64,000 nucleotides of DNA from Luscinia megarhynchos (lineage: Eukaryota > Chordata > Aves > Passeriformes > Turdidae): the NCBI GenBank assembly GCA_034336665.1, contig CM067568.1, positions 43,752,770 through 43,816,769 of the forward strand, written 5' to 3'. Under the pieces are notes generated by a model. The model was given only the letters and a program-made list of their open reading frames with translations, had not been told where the DNA came from and searched no databases. Below, piece by piece: positions 1 to 10,971 of the stretch. The position numbers and the translations under genes were made by a program. Numbering within the stretch: the stretch's first letter is position 1; each line of letters begins with the position of its first letter.

Positions 1-2190
1 TTTTACACCCACAAACATACTGAACTTCAGTTCAATAAGGAGAGGGATTACAAAATAAAAAACAAGAGTTACACATTGAATTAAAATTTGCTCACTGCTC
101 AGGATTAAATCAAGAACTCTATTCGAGGCTTCATCTGGTTAGATCCAAACATTTGTGAAATCTAACAGTGTAACTATAATGTGATAATAAATTAGATAAT
201 TACTAAAATTATAATAATTATTATATTCTGCATATGCCAAGTGTTATGCAAATAATCACTTAAAGTGACACCACAGGTATTAAGACTAGTTACTAAGATG
301 CATGTAAATTCTAAACTCTATCAGAAATATTTCAAATAACGGAACTCTGTACCTAAGAGGAACAAAGGAAATTATGTATAACCCTTTTCACCAAATCACA
401 AAATAATAGATGTAATTTAATGTAATGGATTTATGACAATCAAAATAAAAGGAATAAGCACACATCTTGGCTAAACAAGAAGACTACAATTGCTAAATTC
501 CTTTGGAAGCTGACAAAATACCAAAGGAGGAAAACAAATACTTTGGATGTCTATAAGCAACAAACAACTGCATTTACTCAAGAAAATGAAGGAATACTTT
601 GGATACCGAAAGAATTCACATCATGTGCCAAAGGGCTATATTCTGTATGAAACATTAGTATCAGCATTAATCTGTGATTCTTAGATTACTTCAAGTACAG
701 TATATATTATGCTTTAGCAGGGAGGCTGGACTAAATAATCTCAAGATGTCCCTTCCAGCCCCAGTTACTCTCTGAGTCTCTGACGATTTTAAACATAAAC
801 TATCATACCAACAGTTTAATGGTCTTGTCCATGTCACTCAGAAATACAATACTCAGCTGACAATTAATCAAAGACTTTCTTACTTTCAATCCATATCATG
901 ACTTAAAGATTGTTGTTTTTCTTGGGCAGAAGCAGGCTGGAAAGTTCAGAGATTCCCTTGAAGTAGGTGTAATAAAAAGGTAGACAAAAAATAAACTAGG
1001 GATCTTACGTGCGTTTCTGCCAAATTCAACTGAGACACTTCTCAATAACATTATAGCCTTAAAAGAAAATATAAGCCTTTTGAAGTGCTCTCCAGACAGG
1101 CATGTACATGCTTACTCACCCATAATCACTAGTCACCTTTTACTACCTTTATTCTGATATACTATTTATATCTGGTCTGGGACCTAGAAGAAGTCATTTA
1201 ATCAAAATGGAAAGTGCTCATTCTTCAGTCTAATACTTAATTACTTCCTTTCAAAAACAGTTACAACTAATTTGCTCTCACCTGTGGGAATGTTTTAGAA
1301 ATAGATGTCTATTAATCTAACCAGCTTGGGCAGCTTCTCATCCACTCCACCCCTGGAAGGACTTACCTTTGGTTATGCCACTTCCAAGGGAAGTATCACA
1401 CAGGTCACCTCTAGAAGTTCTGCCTCAAAGAGAGAATCCCTGAAGTGAACCATTAGGAAGTTAGCAAAACAGCATTTGCCAGGTCTGTGGCACTGCTTGC
1501 GAAAGAACTGCTTACAGCAATTCAGACTCAAAAACAGAGGGTACTGGCAACATAAAGGGAAATTACATAAGGAAGTCTACACAAAAATTTAGGGCAGGAT
1601 GTCCTCATGGCAGGCAGGGGAGAATGATGGTGATTTGAGCCAGTGACATTACAGCAGTTTTTAGTAGTAGAGCTGCAGATCTACTCCAACGCATGTCACC
1701 CTGCAGTGAAGGCATATCACTCAACCATCTCTCTTCACAGGCTCACATTCCCAATAGCAACCCTGCTTTCCAAGTCTTTTAGGCTTTATCTGTAAACACA
1801 GTCAGGACCTACTCCACAGCTCTGTTCCTTCAGGTAGCCATTGCCTTCTCTCCATTTTCAGTGAATAGATGTACATATCTAAAGTAACTTGTGGTGTTTT
1901 GAAGACTGTTTTACAACAACAATTCCTTGTAAGGAAACTACCTTAAGAGATACATTCCCTAGCAATACCCTCAATAAGAAAATTCAATCTGATCTGTAAT
2001 CCCTGCATCACCATCTAGAGAAGTCTGTTTCTCTCCACTGACTACAGAGATCCTTACAGGCATTAACTATCATCTCAACTAAACATGTAAATGTTTCATG
2101 GTGTCCAATATGTAAAAAATGCCACAGGTAATAGCAACAAAATTAAGAGCAGGCTATACAACACAAGCAAAAAACTGTCAGTGAACTTAC
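1..2190 (-). other. KCNK10: KCNK10 intron 4 (partial)
   Basis: Downstream of the exon 4 splice donor in the direction of KCNK10 transcription. I looked for the next expected coding exon (the block that begins M3 and leads to the second pore loop) and did not find it, so it must lie left of the window. Apart from one degraded CR1 3' end near 0.7 kb the stretch is AT-rich, non-repetitive-looking intronic DNA with no supported gene. Confidence 0.8.
712..781 (+). mobile_element. CR1 LINE 3'-end fragment
   Basis: A short, diverged copy of the CR1 3' end: a GGCTGGACTAAATAATCTC block followed by a TCCCTTCCAGCCCCAGTTA block, corresponding to the familiar CR1 wording 'gactagatgatctc... tcccttccaaccc'. 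The usual terminal ATTCTATG repeats are degraded. It is a severely 5'-truncated, old insertion in KCNK10 intron 4, on the strand opposite to the gene. Confidence 0.7.
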
Positions 2191-2351
2191 TCTGAAAACC
2201 TTTTCCACCCTTGCAATACTCTTTCCAAAGATGGTTCCAAGTTGGTCTCCAATCCCAGCCAGCAAAAAGCCGAACAGTGGAATCCCAAATAGGGCATACA
2301 ATATGCAGAAAACCTTGCCACCAACAGTGCTTGGGGCCATCTTCCCATACC
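2191..2351 (-). CDS. KCNK10: KCNK10 coding exon 4: end of selectivity filter 1 and M2
   Basis: Encodes residues 168-220 of the reconstructed protein plus the last two bases of Gly167. It starts after a CTCCTCAG acceptor and ends at an AGA|GTAAGT donor. The join with exon 3 rebuilds the P1 filter TTIGYG. M2 follows (about residues 180-203, [20 protein letters not shown]), then the intracellular [20 protein letters not shown] segment, which matches TREK-2 closely. The length is 161 bp, two bases plus 53 codons. TREK-2 is an outwardly rectifying background K+ channel of the plasma membrane, opened by stretch, heat, arachidonic acid and intracellular acid. Oddities: the residue after GYG is Lys170 where TREK channels usually have Asn, and residue 176 is Val where the usual APSTEGG motif has Glu. 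The '[21 protein letters not shown]' type wording and the SPATA7 neighbour favour KCNK10 over KCNK2 or KCNK4. Confidence 0.96.
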
Positions 2352-5300
2352 CTGAGGAGAAAAACAATTGTCAGACTCTCAGAACTTATACATGGATCTT
2401 TAGAAAACAAACTAATAGGTTTTTAAAAACTGCTCTTCCTGCAGACATACCTTTGTTCCACCTATAATTTCTATTAACAGACTTTCAATGACATGATGCC
2501 ATTTCCTGGGCAAGCCACCCTCAGTTATTTCATTTTTACTGAAGCCTCAGTATCTCATATTTTTTTGTAGATTTAGTCTATCTAAAACTGCTGTTTGCTT
2601 AATTATATAGCTGATGTCAGAGCACAAAAATCTCTCTATGCTGGCATGTGCCTGCATGCTGTTGCACCTCTTGGCCTGAGCCAATGGTTTCCTGACAGGA
2701 GTGTGATTCACCTGACAAGGATCATTTTCAGTGGCCAGCCCGTACTTTCCTCAGCCCCTTATGATACTGACTAGTTACACTGCAGCCTCCAAACTGTACC
2801 CACACTGTGCAAACCTACCCTTGAACTCTTTTTTCAGTAAAGCATTATGATTCCAATGGACATAGTATTTCTGTTAAAATGTTAAAAAGAACCAATAATT
2901 GTGACAGTAATATCTGCCCCTCTTTATTTAAAATCAGCTTTTTAATTTACATGTCAGAGATTTTGATTTGAACTATTCATAATTATTTAAATATTAAAAA
3001 TTGATCATATAATCACAAATCACTGATGCAATAATGATGCTTTGAGAGGCCATCAAGAACATAGGCTAGACAAAGCTAAAGGAAAAAAGTAGGTATTTAT
3101 TAAAAAGGCCTTCAAAGGATACACCTTGGGCAGAATGAGAGCCTGGCCAAGATGAACAGCAGGTCACACATTTTCACATTATTTTAAGTTTTGGTCCATT
3201 TACATACTGGAGTTAATTGTCCAATTACAGTTTCAGGTTATGAAGTCCCATCCTCCCCGTTTGCTTCCTCAATTCACTGTTGTTTATAATTTTGGGGGCT
3301 GAAGCTGCAACAGTGTCTTTGGTTATTGGGCTGGAAAATTATTGTTTTGACTAACTAAAATGTGAAGAGAACTTGCTAACACTTTATAAGAAGTTCATAG
3401 TTATACACTAATGCACTACAGAATCTGGAAAATATGAAAGCTAAAACTTTAAGAGTCAATAAAGCATCCAGAGAGGAGGAAATCTATGAAAGTGTCAGGT
3501 CCTATTCCTGTTGAGTTGGCAACACGGGCACTGGATATATCTGTCTGTAATGGGATGCTGAAAGAACTGTGCTGACACACAAAAATGCATGTCTCATAAC
3601 CTACTGTCCTTTTCACAGCTGCATCCATCATCCCAGATTTCTCCTAAATTTCCAAGAAATTCCATGCTCCATGGGCCACAGGGCTGAGGTTGACCAGGTA
3701 ATCTGCTGAGTTTCTGCCTAGGAGGAGACCTAACAGGCCTCTGGTGGATAAATGAAAACCATTTTCATGCCCTGACACAATACACAGACTTTATGCAGCC
3801 TATAAAAAATCTCATTCGTGGAGAATTAAAAACAAATACAGGCAAAAATATAAGGTCTTTTCAAAAAGTTATTTAAATAGCAGATGTCAATGAATATGCC
3901 TACATAAACAATGCCTATATAGCAGCATTTATTTAATGAGTAATTTAAAAGCTTGTCACTTAGTTCTATTGAGTAAACAAATACTTAGGGAGGGTTTTCT
4001 TATGCATGAATCAGAAATGTTTTCTTTCTTGCCGCCCGCTGGTTTTATGCTACCATCAAAAATACATGGTAATGTAGCTTAATATAGAGGAACACAGATT
4101 GTACACTCTATACAATCACTCTTTCCCCCTCACTCTGACAGCAAAGAAAAGGCAGAGCTAAAGGCACAGACTCTACAGATAGAGATGATCACCACAGCAA
4201 GTCTTTTAACTGCCACAGGATTTTTTTTGTTATTGTATTACCTGCATAAAAAGCCTACAGAATTTAGTCAGATTCTCACACTTTATTGAAAGGTTACGTG
4301 ATTATCAAGTTATTTGTCTGTACAGTCACCAGTGTGTGCATCACAGCTTTAATGTGGAGAAGCAATTTACACAATATTTAAAGAAGAATAATACTCATAG
4401 AAAATGCAAACCAAAATCAACGATTTGCCAGTGATTTCTAAATAATACGATCTCTTGATCTGATTATTACGACAGCACTGAAATCAAGCTTAAACTTATA
4501 AAACTACTGTATAACTGTCAGCAGATTAATTTTATCAACAATGTTATTGGTTTATTTTTCCTTCAGACTGTCTTCTGAAAGCCAAGCTTGTTGAACATTC
4601 TTCAAGAGAGGAACTGGCTCAGAGAGATTAAAAACCTTAGCATATGTAAGGCCAACATTCAGAGATCAAATACATTGGACACAATGCATGGGGAGAGATG
4701 ATAAGGGCCTGAATAATGATCTTATTAAAATTAGTGGTTCAAGAAAAGTGAGTGGAGCAGCTCAGTATACTCGTCATTTAATACAGAGAAATGTGTCAAT
4801 AATCAAGGCCATGAATTTGAGAAAGAAAAAAAAATGTGGTTTTTTTTACGCAATGTATAATTTGTGGAATTCCTTCCAATTGTTAGTATGATAGCAAGTA
4901 AGAATTTTAAAAAAGATATAATAGTTATGAGAATACATTTCCAGTTACAAGAAGTAGATTATGAGAAGAATTGCTTCTATCAAACTTCAGAGCATAAGCC
5001 AAATTTAATTGATGTACTTAGGAAGAAAGTTACACTTCTGGGCACATTCATCTATAATATTAAAATCCAAATCCCTGATAACCATAATACATTTCATTTG
5101 GTACAGCTTCATGATCTTTTTAGTGAAAATTGAGACTATCTGCATTTACATCAAGAACAGGGTTATAAAGCCATCATGAGCGTCACCAGTTTTCAGCTCA
5201 GCGCTGCTATTCTACCCTAATTATGTAAACAGCTTCTGACTTACTCCAAAGACTCAGTGCCCTTGACACATGCTGGAGTCATGTCTTCTGCTAACAGAGA

Positions 5301-5408
5301 AATACACTTCAGCTATTTTATTTCTTTGTTGTCTACCTTCCTCAAATTTATTTCATTATCCATGTCTCAGTGTGACTATGTATTTTGAAAAATAAACAGT
5401 AAACATAC
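2352..5408 (-). other. KCNK10: KCNK10 intron 3
   Basis: A GT-AG intron of about 3.1 kb (donor GTATGT at 5408, acceptor CTCAG at 2352), phase 1, splitting the first Gly codon of the GYG selectivity filter. It contains a candidate solo LTR at about 3.04-3.38 kb. Two consecutive plus-strand open frames at 4688-4891 and 4864-5133 show no recognisable domain and are treated as chance. Confidence 0.9.
3038..3381 (-). mobile_element. Candidate avian ERV solo LTR
   Basis: Read on the minus strand this block starts TGTTAGC, ends CTCAAAGCA, and near its 3' end carries a block resembling an avian endogenous retrovirus LTR (CCCAAGGTGTATCCTTTGAA) followed by AATAAA. That is the layout of an LTR: TG...CA ends with a polyadenylation signal in the 3' third. 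No internal retroviral sequence lies next to it, so it would be a solo LTR. I see no clear target-site duplication, so the exact ends are uncertain. It is in KCNK10 intron 3, in the same orientation as the gene, so its polyadenylation signal could in principle act on the KCNK10 transcript. Confidence 0.5.
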
Positions 5409-5526
5409 CTATAGTTGTGATGACTGTTCCAGCAAAGAAAAAGGCACCTCCAAGGTCCCAATGACTGCTGTTGTTAGAGGAATTACCAATGGGACTTACT
5501 CCTGCACTATCAGCATCAAGAGCATG
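5409..5526 (-). CDS. KCNK10: KCNK10 coding exon 3: cap end, glycosylated loop, pore helix 1
   Basis: Encodes residues 128-166 plus the first base of Gly167 (118 bp, 39 codons + 1). The acceptor is TTTGCAG before the His128 codon and the donor is ATAG|GTATGT. The order is the end of the extracellular cap ([14 protein letters not shown]), three overlapping N-glycosylation sequons at Asn142, Asn145 and Asn146, His149 in SSHWDLG, then pore helix 1 ([12 protein letters not shown]) leading into the filter. His149 aligns with the extracellular pH-sensing histidine known in TREK-1 and TREK-2. The exon is nearly identical to mammalian TREK-2; its glycine in LGGAFFF, where the human protein has serine, is a mild change. 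It was found by homology because it is too short for a conventional ORF scan. Confidence 0.96.
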
Positions 5527-8500
5527 CTGCAAAGAAAATACAAAGAATCAGGAATATGAATGCATTACTGTGTTCCATTAAAGTTGGTATAGGCTCCAAA
5601 GGGAAATTTCTAGGACCATGGAAACAGCTCCAATTTAAGTTTTTAACGTGTGTTCAAAGTATAGTAAGCCCCTTCTGTACATGTAAGTTGAATATACGAC
5701 TGAAATGAATATCCATTAAGGTGGAAGAAAGATACAATGCATAAACAAATGACAAAAGATAAAGCAATGGAGAGGTAGAGAACCAACACCACAAATTCAT
5801 GCACAAATATCATTCTATCATCTATATCATTGTAGCAACTACTGTCAAAGGAAAAATTCCTCAATGGGAACAGCTCATGTTAGGAGCAGCTAGAAAGGTG
5901 GTAAATACAAACGATGTTTGTGAAATCAGCTGAAGCTAGTCAGCTAAGGATTTAAATTTCCAGACAATCAGTAATTAATTAAGTAATTTATATTTTATGC
6001 TAATGAAAGAAAAAAAAATTGTATATATAAACCCCATTTGAAATGAACAGATAAGATACCTATGGAAATGTCATATAAAAACTTTGTGATCAGCTCAAAC
6101 TTCCCAGTTGCCACACTACACGTGACCTCAGGCCCACAAATACAGCATGATACAGAGACCCAGACAGTGCTTGAATTAAGTATATCCTGGATAGAAGCTG
6201 AGGTAGCTATACTGCTTCCTGGTCAGTGTCCTGTGTCCCACACAGTACTGAATCAAACCAGGCAGACATGTCAGCCTCCTGAAGGTTTGCTGGGAATTTC
6301 TAAAAATGCACCATATTGTATCATGGGGACATACACATTCACTTTTCATTGCAGCCTCACAGTCCAAAGGAAGACTGAGGTGAATACATCAGCCTAGAAA
6401 GCACAGAAATAAATCTCTCATCAGCATCTGGAATATTCACCTGAATTGCTCTAAGTTGACTTTTAAGATGCCCTTCAACATGTATTTTCAAGTTGCTTTT
6501 AGATCTCATATAAGCTATTCTTCATTGAGACGTCATTCTAGAACAGCAGCTGAAATGATTGCCTTCCTGCCTTCCAAATGTTTCCAAGTTTAATTTCCAT
6601 AAAACTACTACAGAGGAACCAAGCTTCTCTTTTTCTGCCTCCTAACATTTCCAGCTCTTTGCTTTCCTCCCATTCTGCTCCAACCTCACTTCATGTTGCT
6701 GTTGTCAGCTGCTCACATTACTGCCAGACCTTCTCCTTCTCTTTCTGTTATTTGCTCCACCTCCTAAATATCCGCCACCAATCTTCAGCCTTAGCAGTTT
6801 CAGTGAACTTATTGCTGGGCTCAACAAGTGAAGCAGAGCTTTACTTCTTGCATCCTCTTTCTCTTTGGATTTGTTCAACACAGACTTCCCATCTATCAAC
6901 ACAAGTTTGATTTTCTTATTCATTTTATTTAATTAGATCTCTTTTCCCTATGGTTCATGATCTATGAATTGCCACGGTGGTTTTCTATTTCACCTTTTCC
7001 TATACAGTCCATGTGCAAAGCAAAGTTAGCCATTCTATTTTACCATTGCCTCACTTCTTACCTGATCATGTCTATGAGTTCTCTCTTGAGCTTCTCTATA
7101 ACCTCACATTCTCCTGTGGGTTTAGCACTGACTTTTAAACACTTCCATTTAACATCGCTTCTCTCCCTAGCCTTCATGATACACTTTTCTCCTCATTAAT
7201 GTCTTTCCACCAATGGCTTACTCACCACATTTTCTTTTCTTCACTTCCATTTTTCTCAGTCATTTTTTGCCTGTATTTCCAATTGACTTCAGGGTCATAA
7301 ATGTTCCTCTTCAGCTTTTTTAGCCTGGGCAAGTTTCAGCTAATCTGCTTCCCAGCTTTTAGTTATTCATCACATTGCCTCACAAAAAGGGAAAGGAGTG
7401 GGAGGAGAGGCGTATGGGCAAGAACAGAGACAACTAAACCTAAAGAGATCAGTACAGGACAGCCTTTTTTAAAAGTAGAGCTACTACATACCAGGCAAAG
7501 CTCATTGTGAAACTATAGCATGAGCAAGCTGGACCAGGCTGGACAGGTTTCATTTCATGTGGGCAGAAAGCCAAGGATCCTCAGCACATGTCCATACCTT
7601 AAGACATAGAGATCTAGAGAACGGATGTGTTTCAGACCAAACCCTTTGGAAGGGCTTTTGTATCAGTTGCTGGCTTATTGCAGGTCATGTGAAAGCAGAG
7701 ATCATTTGTTGGTTTATGCAAAACAGCATAAATCATCATAACAGACAGGTTGCCTGTTTAAATAGGCCATGACACACTGTCAGCTACCCTGGTTACTTCT
7801 GCCAAGGAATGCTGTCTGCTCTCCCTTTGAGGATGTGAATGTCAGCGAGCTAATTACACTTAAATCACACTTGAGTTTACACAGTTTAGCAAGTCTTTCA
7901 GGGCCAAGCACTAACCCGTGAAGTGAAGGAGTATCCTGTTGCCTTAGATAGCTTTGAGATTCTCAGGCTCCCTTCTCATCCAGAACAAATTCATTATTTC
8001 TTTAAAGCTTCACTGACATCATTTGTTTATAAATATCCAACTATTCTAATACTGTATTTTAATACATAGTGTTTTGCATACAGCGATGGAGGACAAAAAG
8101 AGAGCAGCAAAACAAAAGCAGCCAGCAGTCTGCAGCTAACAGCACTTAACCAATTTCAGCTCATGTATGAGAAAAGGATGCCTTACTACTACCACCACAA
8201 GTCCACCTACACAGAACTATCCTGCTAGATGAAAACTGACACAAAATTCAAACAACAGTACTATTACTGGCAAGACTCTCCCAATTCACAGACCACAAAA
8301 TTGTACAGGTTTCCCACCTGAAACTTTAGATAGGCTTTGCAGCAATGCCCTGGAGAGCTGTACCCTCAGGTCATCTCAGAGTAGGAAAAAAGCTGATTTC
8401 CAGAGTGCTAAATACTATGTTAACAAACTTCACATATTTAAGAGATTTTAAATTAGCATCTCAGCTACTTTTATAGTTGAAATATTGTTGAAAGTAACAG

Positions 8501-10914
8501 ATTATGAAAGTACCCAAAGCTGTTTCACACTTGCTCCTTTCCTGATTCCATTTTCCTTCTCCAGAGGAGCTACAAGTACACAGTATTTTTTCAGTATAGT
8601 TTATTAATTGAAAGTACAACCTTCTTTACTGAAAAACTACCAACCTATGGTAATTTTTTTCTTTTGAAATGACACCCATTTCAGCGAAGGCAATAGTTTG
8701 AAATACCTCAAAGGACTGATATTGTCTTTCTGGATGTTCAAGTAATGGATGCATGCTAAAGCCACCAGGCAGGTAGGAATGAAGAGAATGACAAAACTAC
8801 TGAAGTAAATAAAAGTCCTTGATATTATTTGTTTTTAAAAACATGTATTTCTGATCATAACTTTCTGTTTTGCTCTCTATCATTGCATTGATGTGTATTT
8901 TACTCTCAGCCCCTTTGGTATCAGCATAGTACACTCCTTCTGCAACAAAAAAGACACGGTCTGGTGACATGGTCTGCACGAGACTGAAGGCTAATCCCAG
9001 AGCAGAAGCCCAGCACTTGCAGTGATATCAGGACAACTGAATCCTGTATTCCCAAAGAGAGTGAAACCAAACTGCATCTCAGTCTGAAGTACACTTCATC
9101 AATTCTACTTGCAAAAGCAACAAGATAGCTGAAATCCAGTGCAGCTGGAGAGAGAGGAGTAAAACAGACTCTTTCTGATTTCTCTGTGAAGAAAGGTTTT
9201 TATCTGGTTCATTTGTTCATGTTTCTGTAATTTCTTCAGTCAGATCCCAAGTATGAGGAAGACAAATCTTTTTCAAGGACGTGTGTAATATCCTTCTCAA
9301 TTGATGAGACAGTCAAAGATGTACCTGGCCTATGTGTTATCAAGGATAAGAATTTGATAGGAAAAGAAAATTTTTGTCCTTTTTTTGCTTAGCTCAGTTA
9401 ATTCCTCTCCACAGATCATTCTAATCCAATAATTATTATCTCCCTCTACAATTCTTTTTCCTAGCAGATTCCTATCAAGCATACAAAGAGTTTTTTCAAT
9501 TGTCTTTCTTGCTCTGATATTTCTCTATTAGGATTATTAGGATGCTTCTCATTAGCAAGCAGCTTTTAATAACTAATTCTTTAATACTTTTTTTTCTATA
9601 ATCCCTAACTCTCTACTTATTCTCTCTACCCTTTATACAGTGATTAGGGACCCTCATTATAAATTCACATTTATTCACTTTTCCACAACAGCATTTTCTA
9701 AGGCCAGCAATTTTTTTTTCAGGTTTAATCAAAGTAATAAGTTTTCAAAGCCCATTCCTTAAATATTTCTGCCTATCCCACAAAGGACTTTAGGAATCAA
9801 AGAGCCAGAAAGTGACCTATCTACACTCAGTGTGATTTGATAGTCATGCATGCACTGTGTCTGAGGGTAGCATTCAACAAGGGAGATGCACAGAGAACTA
9901 AGTCCAAAAGGTTTAGCTCCCTGCCAAGACATCAGCTAAGTTCTGGAAGCAGCATAGCTACAGGACAACTGTGACTTGTGAAGCATCTCCTACACAGCTC
10001 GAGCAGCTCTGGATTGATGTTACAAACCAGAGTGCATGCACCAAGGTTTGTAGGACTGGACCCAACACATCTGAATACTTTTCTCCTATCCTGTTAGGAG
10101 GAATAGGGTAAAATAAAGATAGGGGCAGAAGGGAAGCTGGGACAAGACAACTTCCAGAGGCACAGGTAGAAGGTTCAATAATCAGATACTTACCACTGTT
10201 TTTCTTCACAGTTCAAACAGTTTTTCTTGTCTTCAGCAACATTCAAGTTGTCTCCATAGTTAATTCAAAGTACTATTTTTTTGCCTGCTCTATCTAGAGT
10301 TCTTTTCTAGTACGTGGAAATTCTTTTTCTTTGACATGGAAACAGCCTGGAAAGAAAAGCTGGCTTATGACACTAATGAACCAAGCAAGCAGCAGCAAAA
10401 TGAAACATCTCCACAGGATGTTCCCTTTCTTTCTTACCTTCAGGGCAAAACAGGTTCAGAACACTAATGCAAAGTGCCTAGCCAAAATATGACTTCTTTT
10501 TAACATAATTAGATAAAGTCTGATTAGCTTATTTCCAGCTCTGCTTCCTTTTCATCTTGCAGTCCATCTCTAATAGGTTGCTTTGGTCATTAGTGGGTAT
10601 TAATAACATGACTTAGTTATCAGGTGGGTGGTTTTTTTATATACATATATACTGTAATCACTCACACTCCTAAATTAAACCCTGATGGACAAGGAAGAAG
10701 AAAACAGCCTGACAATAACATAAGTAAGTTCTTAAATAGCAAGCCACTCTATCTTGCATAATTTTGCAGGATTCATTATTAAAGCAGGGCTCATTATGGA
10801 AGTTTTTACTCATATACAGTATACAGGATATATAGAAACAGAGTATGAATGCCCTTATCAGGTCCATAGGAATTACTTTGCCAAAACAAAAAGATTATCT
10901 TCCTTTTTCTCCTA

Positions 10915-10971
10915 ATGATATGATAAAATATTATATGATTGATATTATATGATATAATATATGATATGAGC
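10915..10971. repeat. AT-rich imperfect palindromic repeat
   Basis: A low-complexity patch made of degenerate copies of GATATGATA / ATTATATGAT, able to pair with itself as a hairpin. It lies in KCNK10 intron 2. There is no sign of function. Confidence 0.7.

Noticed and set aside
4688..5133. Two successive plus-strand frames (67 and 89 codons) in KCNK10 intron 3
   Set aside because: They overlap in different frames, have no recognisable motif and no splice or regulatory context. Probably chance.
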